Shown in pieces: positions 60,676-64,000 of a stretch of 64,000 bases of DNA. The notes under the pieces are model-generated. The model was not told the origin of the DNA, made no database searches, and worked only from the letters and a program-made list of their open reading frames with translations. This DNA comes from Flavobacterium psychraerolatum (GTDB lineage: Bacteria; Bacteroidota; Bacteroidia; Flavobacteriales; Flavobacteriaceae). How positions within the stretch are numbered: the stretch's first letter is position 1; the number at the start of each line of letters is the position of its first letter. Position numbers and translations under genes: made by a program. The stretch is taken from NCBI RefSeq assembly GCF_025960985.1, contig NZ_JAOQMX010000014.1, positions 1-64,000 on the forward strand, written 5' to 3'.

Positions 60676-61143
60676 ATGAAAAAAATAGGCATCATTATTT
60701 TTTTGTTTTTTTGGGTAGGTTGTAAAGAAGAGATTGTAAAAAAGCCTGATAACCTTATTGATAAAAACAAAATGGTTGATATTCTCTACGATTTGACGTT
60801 GTTGAATGTAGTTAAGTATCAATATGCAGATACTTTAAAAAAATATAAGGGTACGGAATTAGAATATATTTTTAAAAAATACCAGGTCGATAGTCTACAA
60901 TTTGCCAAAAGCAATAGTTACTATGCTGCAGATTATAAGCATTATAAAGACATGTTTGATCAAATCAAAGATCGTATCCAGTCCAAGAAAACGGTACTAG
61001 ATACTTTGTTGAATAGAAAAGAACGTGCCGATCTTTTATTGAATAAAAAATCAACTACAGCAAAGGATACTGCAGTCAAAAAGAAAAGTATAAAAGAAAG
61101 ATTAGAGCATGCTAAAAAGGATACCAAAGGTGTTTTGGAATAA
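60676..61143 (+). CDS. DUF4296 lipoprotein
   Basis: 155 residues. Signal peptide with lipobox FFWVGC (Cys about 16), then the family segment KPDNLIDKNKMVDILYDLTLLN and LKKYKGTELEYIFKKYQVDSLQFAKSN, followed by a Lys-rich charged tail. This is DUF4296, a small lipoprotein found only in Bacteroidota and often directly after dihydroorotase. Function unknown. It ends 12 nt from the stop codon of the converging epimerase gene. Confidence 0.9.
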   Translation: MKKIGIIIFLFFWVGCKEEIVKKPDNLIDKNKMVDILYDLTLLNVVKYQYADTLKKYKGTELEYIFKKYQVDSLQFAKSNSYYAADYKHYKDMFDQIKDRIQSKKTVLDTLLNRKERADLLLNKKSTTAKDTAVKKKSIKERLEHAKKDTKGVLE

Positions 61144-61155
61144 TTTATTTTCAAT

Positions 61156-62145
61156 TTACACCTTTGCTATTTCCTTAAGATACTGATGAATATCTATAAA
61201 GCTGATTTTTAAATCAGCTTTTATTTTTTCATTAGAGAATATTCTATCTGTATAACTTGCTCTGGCCATGTATTTGGTCATTTTTCTTTTGGATCTAAAT
61301 AGAAAGGAAGACAATTTGTCTATTTTCCAAGCAATTTCCAAGAGCCATTTTTTGGCATGAATACTAGGTCGTTTTACACCTAGAGCATCACTCATAGAGT
61401 TGAGTACTTCTTGGTAGGAACTGTTTTGTGAAACTAATGTATAGCGTTGATTGATAATAGGACTTTTCATAAGTTGAATGGCAATTTTCACTACGTCTGG
61501 TACTGCGATAAATCCAGTGATTCCTGTGGTGTAAAAATGCATTCCATGAGCAACTCTCTGATATAATAATCCGCTACCTTGGTCATTAAAACCAGGTCCT
61601 AGAATGATTCCGGGATTGATGATGACGCTTTTTAACCCTTCTTGTTGTCCTCTCCAAATTTCCATTTCGGCACCATATTTTGAAATAGCATAATCCGAAT
61701 GGGGTTTTTCAGGGTTCCATTCTATTTCTTCAGTCACAATATGTTCATGTTCGGCTAAGTCGCCTAAAGCAGCAACAGAACTAACATAGCATAATTTTTT
61801 AATATTATGAGCTAAGCAAAAATTAACAATATTTGCTGTTCCTTCAATGTTAGTCTTTCTGAGTAGGTTTTCGTCAGACGGCTGAAATGAAATAAGTCCA
61901 GCACAATGATAGACGTATTCAATACCAATAAAAGCTTCTTCAAGTTGTGTAATTTTAGTAATGTCAGCTTGTTTCCATTCTATATTGTTGAAAAGCGCTT
62001 CTTTTTTATAGTAAGAAAATAAATTTTTAGTTTTTGTTATTCCTTTTTTATTTCGATAAGTAGCACGCACTTTTTCTCCATTTTCAATTAAACGAAGTAA
62101 TAAATGTGCACCAACTAATCCTGTTCCACCTGTAAGTAATATCAT
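61156..62145 (-). CDS. NAD-dependent epimerase/dehydratase
   Basis: 329 residues from the ATG at 62145 (MILLTGGTGLVGAHLLLRL); the frame stays open for 19 more codons upstream but the Rossmann fold starts here. Extended short-chain dehydrogenase: GGTGLVGAHLL glycine motif near 5-15, EYVYHCAGLISF, catalytic Ser in CYVSSVAALGD, and YAISKYGAEMEIW with the Y-x3-K pair. The words near NPGIILGPG and YFTTGITGFIAVPDV are typical of 3-beta-HSD/epimerase group members. Substrate unknown. Possible role in sugar or steroid-like metabolism cannot be read from sequence. Converges on the DUF4296 gene. Confidence 0.9.
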   Translation of the reverse strand: MILLTGGTGLVGAHLLLRLIENGEKVRATYRNKKGITKTKNLFSYYKKEALFNNIEWKQADITKITQLEEAFIGIEYVYHCAGLISFQPSDENLLRKTNIEGTANIVNFCLAHNIKKLCYVSSVAALGDLAEHEHIVTEEIEWNPEKPHSDYAISKYGAEMEIWRGQQEGLKSVIINPGIILGPGFNDQGSGLLYQRVAHGMHFYTTGITGFIAVPDVVKIAIQLMKSPIINQRYTLVSQNSSYQEVLNSMSDALGVKRPSIHAKKWLLEIAWKIDKLSSFLFRSKRKMTKYMARASYTDRIFSNEKIKADLKISFIDIHQYLKEIAKV

Positions 62146-62280
62146 AGATGCAAAGGTATATAAATCAACTTCAAAAGCCAAGAAGTGGATGCTAAGTGTC
62201 AAGAATTAACGTTTCATTTGTAGGTTGAGGTAGGTGTTTTAATGCTATTCGGTATTGGTGTTTGAGAATTGAAAATGGAA

Positions 62281-62311
62281 TTGATTTTTGATTTTCGAAT
62301 TGCTATCTTTG
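62281..62311 (+). promoter_or_regulatory. flavobacterial-type promoter of tyrS
   Basis: TTG at 62281-62283, 20-nt spacer, TATCTTTG at 62304-62311, 19 nt before the tyrS start codon. Confidence 0.7.
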
Positions 62312-62330
62312 CATAAATTGATTAAAAAAC

Positions 62331-63629
62331 ATGAAAAATATTATTTCCGAATTACAATGGCGCGGCTTAGTGCACGATATCATGCCTGGGACTGAAGAGC
62401 AACTTTTAAAAGAAATGACTGCTACTTATATAGGATTTGATCCAACATCAGATTCTTTGCATATTGGTAGTCTAGTGCCTATTATTTTATTGGTGCATTT
62501 AAAAAACTTTGGTCACAAACCAATTGCATTAGTCGGAGGTGCAACAGGTATGATCGGAGATCCTTCTGGTAAATCGGATGAGCGAAATTTATTAGACGAA
62601 GCTACTTTAAACCATAATGTGGATGGTATAAAAGGAGTATTGTCTCGTTTTTTAGATTTTAATGCTACAGATGCAAACGCGGCTGTTTTGGTTAATAATT
62701 ACGACTGGATGAAATGTCTTTCTTTTATTAATTTTGCTCGTGATGTGGGTAAACGTATTACCGTAAATTACATGATGGCTAAGGATTCTGTCAAGAAAAG
62801 ATTAGCTGGTGAAGGAGAAGGAATGTCGTTTACAGAGTTTACTTATCAGTTAATTCAAGGATACGATTTTTATCATTTACATAAAGAATACAACTGTTTG
62901 CTGCAAATGGGTGGTTCTGATCAATGGGGAAACATTACAACAGGTACCGAATTGGTTCGTAGAATGAATGTTGGAGAAGAGGCAAAAGCCTATGCAATGA
63001 CTTGTCCGTTGATTACAAAGGCAGATGGAACTAAATTTGGTAAATCAGAAGGAGGGAATGTTTGGTTGACTGCAGATAAAACTTCGGTATACAAATTTTA
63101 TCAGTTTTGGCTAAATACTACAGATGTTGATGCAGAAAAATATATCAAGATTTTTACCTTTTTAGAAAAAGAAGTTATAGATGCTTTGATCGTAGAACAT
63201 CAAGTAACACCGCATTTGAGAGTGTTGCAAAAAAGACTTGCCGAAGAGTTAACTGTTTTTGTACACTCGAGTGAAGAATTGGAAAAAGCTCAAAAAGCGT
63301 CCACTATTCTTTTTGGAAATGCAACTGCTGATGATTTAAAACAATTGGACTCGAATACCTTTTTGGAAGTTTTTGACGGTGTGCCACAAGCAGAAATTGC
63401 TAAAAGTGATCTTGAAAACGGAATCGAAATTATTACTGTTTTGAATGATAAAACAGGGTTTTTTAAATCAAACGGAGAAGCGAGAAGAGCATTGACTGCT
63501 AATTCTATTTCAGTAAATAGAGAAAAAGTGAAAGAAGAATTTATGCTTACAACTACAGATTTAATTAATAATCAATTCGTTTTGTTGCAAAGCGGAAAGA
63601 AAAATTATTTCGTGGTTAGAGTAGTTTAA
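62331..63629 (+). CDS. tyrS: tyrosine--tRNA ligase
   Basis: Class I synthetase charging tRNA-Tyr. 432 residues. The HIGH-type signature is HIGS at 44-47 ([13 protein letters not shown]), ligand-binding words follow in [20 protein letters not shown] and [17 protein letters not shown], the KMSKS equivalent is [10 protein letters not shown], and the C-terminal S4 domain holds [19 protein letters not shown]. Length is standard. A clear flavobacterial promoter lies directly upstream. Confidence 0.97.
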   Translation: MKNIISELQWRGLVHDIMPGTEEQLLKEMTATYIGFDPTSDSLHIGSLVPIILLVHLKNFGHKPIALVGGATGMIGDPSGKSDERNLLDEATLNHNVDGIKGVLSRFLDFNATDANAAVLVNNYDWMKCLSFINFARDVGKRITVNYMMAKDSVKKRLAGEGEGMSFTEFTYQLIQGYDFYHLHKEYNCLLQMGGSDQWGNITTGTELVRRMNVGEEAKAYAMTCPLITKADGTKFGKSEGGNVWLTADKTSVYKFYQFWLNTTDVDAEKYIKIFTFLEKEVIDALIVEHQVTPHLRVLQKRLAEELTVFVHSSEELEKAQKASTILFGNATADDLKQLDSNTFLEVFDGVPQAEIAKSDLENGIEIITVLNDKTGFFKSNGEARRALTANSISVNREKVKEEFMLTTTDLINNQFVLLQSGKKNYFVVRVV

Positions 63630-63654
63630 TTGTCGAAATAAATAGGGCTACTAT

Positions 63655-64000
63655 TTAAAGCACCATTAGATTACAACCTCGAATATCTGAATTATCAAAA
63701 CGTCCCAATACCTCGAAGGAGTTGTTGGGATTTTTTTTACCTAAATCTTGCGTAGCTATAAACGAGCAAGAGTTGATATTGGCTAAGTCAATCACATTGA
63801 TTCCACCTGTTTTTCCAGTTGCGACATACGTTAAAGCATCTTCTGTTTCACGAACCAGGATTTGCATCCATGCAGGACATTCAAAAACTCCTTCTCCAAG
63901 AGAATAAGCTTGCGAAAGTAATTCGGTCATACCATATTCTGAATGGATAGCAGTGACGCCAAAACCAGTACAGAGAATTTGATGTAATTCTTCGCGAATC
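63655..64000 (-). CDS. LuxE-like acyl-protein synthetase / acyl transferase, partial
   Basis: The C-terminal 115 codons of a gene that starts beyond the right edge; an internal ATG at 63930 is not the true start, since the frame stays open upstream with IREELHQILCTGFGVTAIHS. The words EYGMTELLSQAYSLGEGVFECPAWM and TGKTGGINVIDLANINSCSFIATQDLG, ending GRFDNSDIRGCNLMVL, fit the LuxE / phenylacetate-CoA ligase-like (ANL) superfamily with the YGMTE motif. Such enzymes activate acids as adenylates; the flavobacterial version next to tyrS is of unknown substrate. Confidence 0.75.
   Translation of the reverse strand, partial: IREELHQILCTGFGVTAIHSEYGMTELLSQAYSLGEGVFECPAWMQILVRETEDALTYVATGKTGGINVIDLANINSCSFIATQDLGKKNPNNSFEVLGRFDNSDIRGCNLMVL

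Noticed and set aside
1..64000. CRISPR arrays, insertion sequences, prophage or integrase genes
   Set aside because: No regularly spaced identical repeats with spacers, no transposase-like, integrase-like or phage structural reading frames were seen in the window.

Overview
The window is a 64 kb piece of an AT-rich chromosome from a member of the Bacteroidota, most likely family Flavobacteriaceae and close to Flavobacterium. Supporting signs are the Bacteroidota-only families (DUF3098, DUF4271, DUF4296, DUF5686), a TonB receptor paired with a surface lipoprotein, the FtsX-DUF3098-UppP-TruB gene order, and promoters of the flavobacterial form TTG-N17-23-TAnnTTTG upstream of several genes. Most of the window is ordinary core genome: no rRNA operon, phage, insertion sequence or CRISPR array was seen, and there is one tRNA gene.

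Layout. 1-1.1 kb: a tandem array of four small secreted PepSY-like proteins (the leftmost cut by the window edge). 1.4-5.3 kb: fatty-acid start genes (accC, accB, fabH), then rpmF and its usual DUF177 neighbour. 5.3-12.5 kb: cofactor and envelope genes (pdxA, ribE, a small proline-rich membrane protein, a CAU tRNA, methylmalonyl-CoA epimerase, an Ig-like lipoprotein, an omega-amidase, queD, lpxH). 12.6-17.6 kb: a repeat-built surface lipoprotein and TonB receptor, divergent from a secreted S1/P1 nuclease, which may form a nucleic-acid or phosphate scavenging unit. 17.6-29.8 kb: a Cys-cluster protein, an MFS exporter, recJ, HopJ-family protein, amine oxidase, rsmI, a very acidic protein, tdk, a glycine-zipper lipoprotein, rpoN and asnS.

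30.2-35.6 kb is a stress-type cluster (BON-domain protein, acidic protein, general stress flavoprotein, YciF-like ferritin-fold protein, GH63 glycosidase). 35.9-43.3 kb holds an MMPL/RND exporter, an SMR exporter behind a possible attenuator, a DUF5686 outer-membrane protein, frr, pyrH and a DUF465 protein. 43.6-49.8 kb holds a semialdehyde dehydrogenase, a CarboxypepD-like protein, an alpha/beta hydrolase, a zinc alcohol dehydrogenase and a thioredoxin-fold protein. 49.8-64 kb holds truB, uppP, DUF3098, ftsX, leuS, a YugP-like protease, hemD, DUF4271, a polyprenol-phosphate mannosyltransferase, dihydroorotase, DUF4296, an epimerase, tyrS and a partial LuxE-like protein.

The most unusual item is leuS: its editing domain is interrupted in frame by about 123 residues that look like a DUF559 (Vsr-like, PD-(D/E)XK fold) endonuclease domain, and a REP-like palindrome lies directly behind the gene. 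Other leads are a terminator-like hairpin placed just before an SMR exporter with no gene upstream on that strand, two distant copies of a 106-107 nt structured intergenic element, a small protein with a sorting-signal-like tail, and a pair of 14-bp direct repeats upstream of the TonB receptor. All assignments come from reading the sequence; no database search was run.
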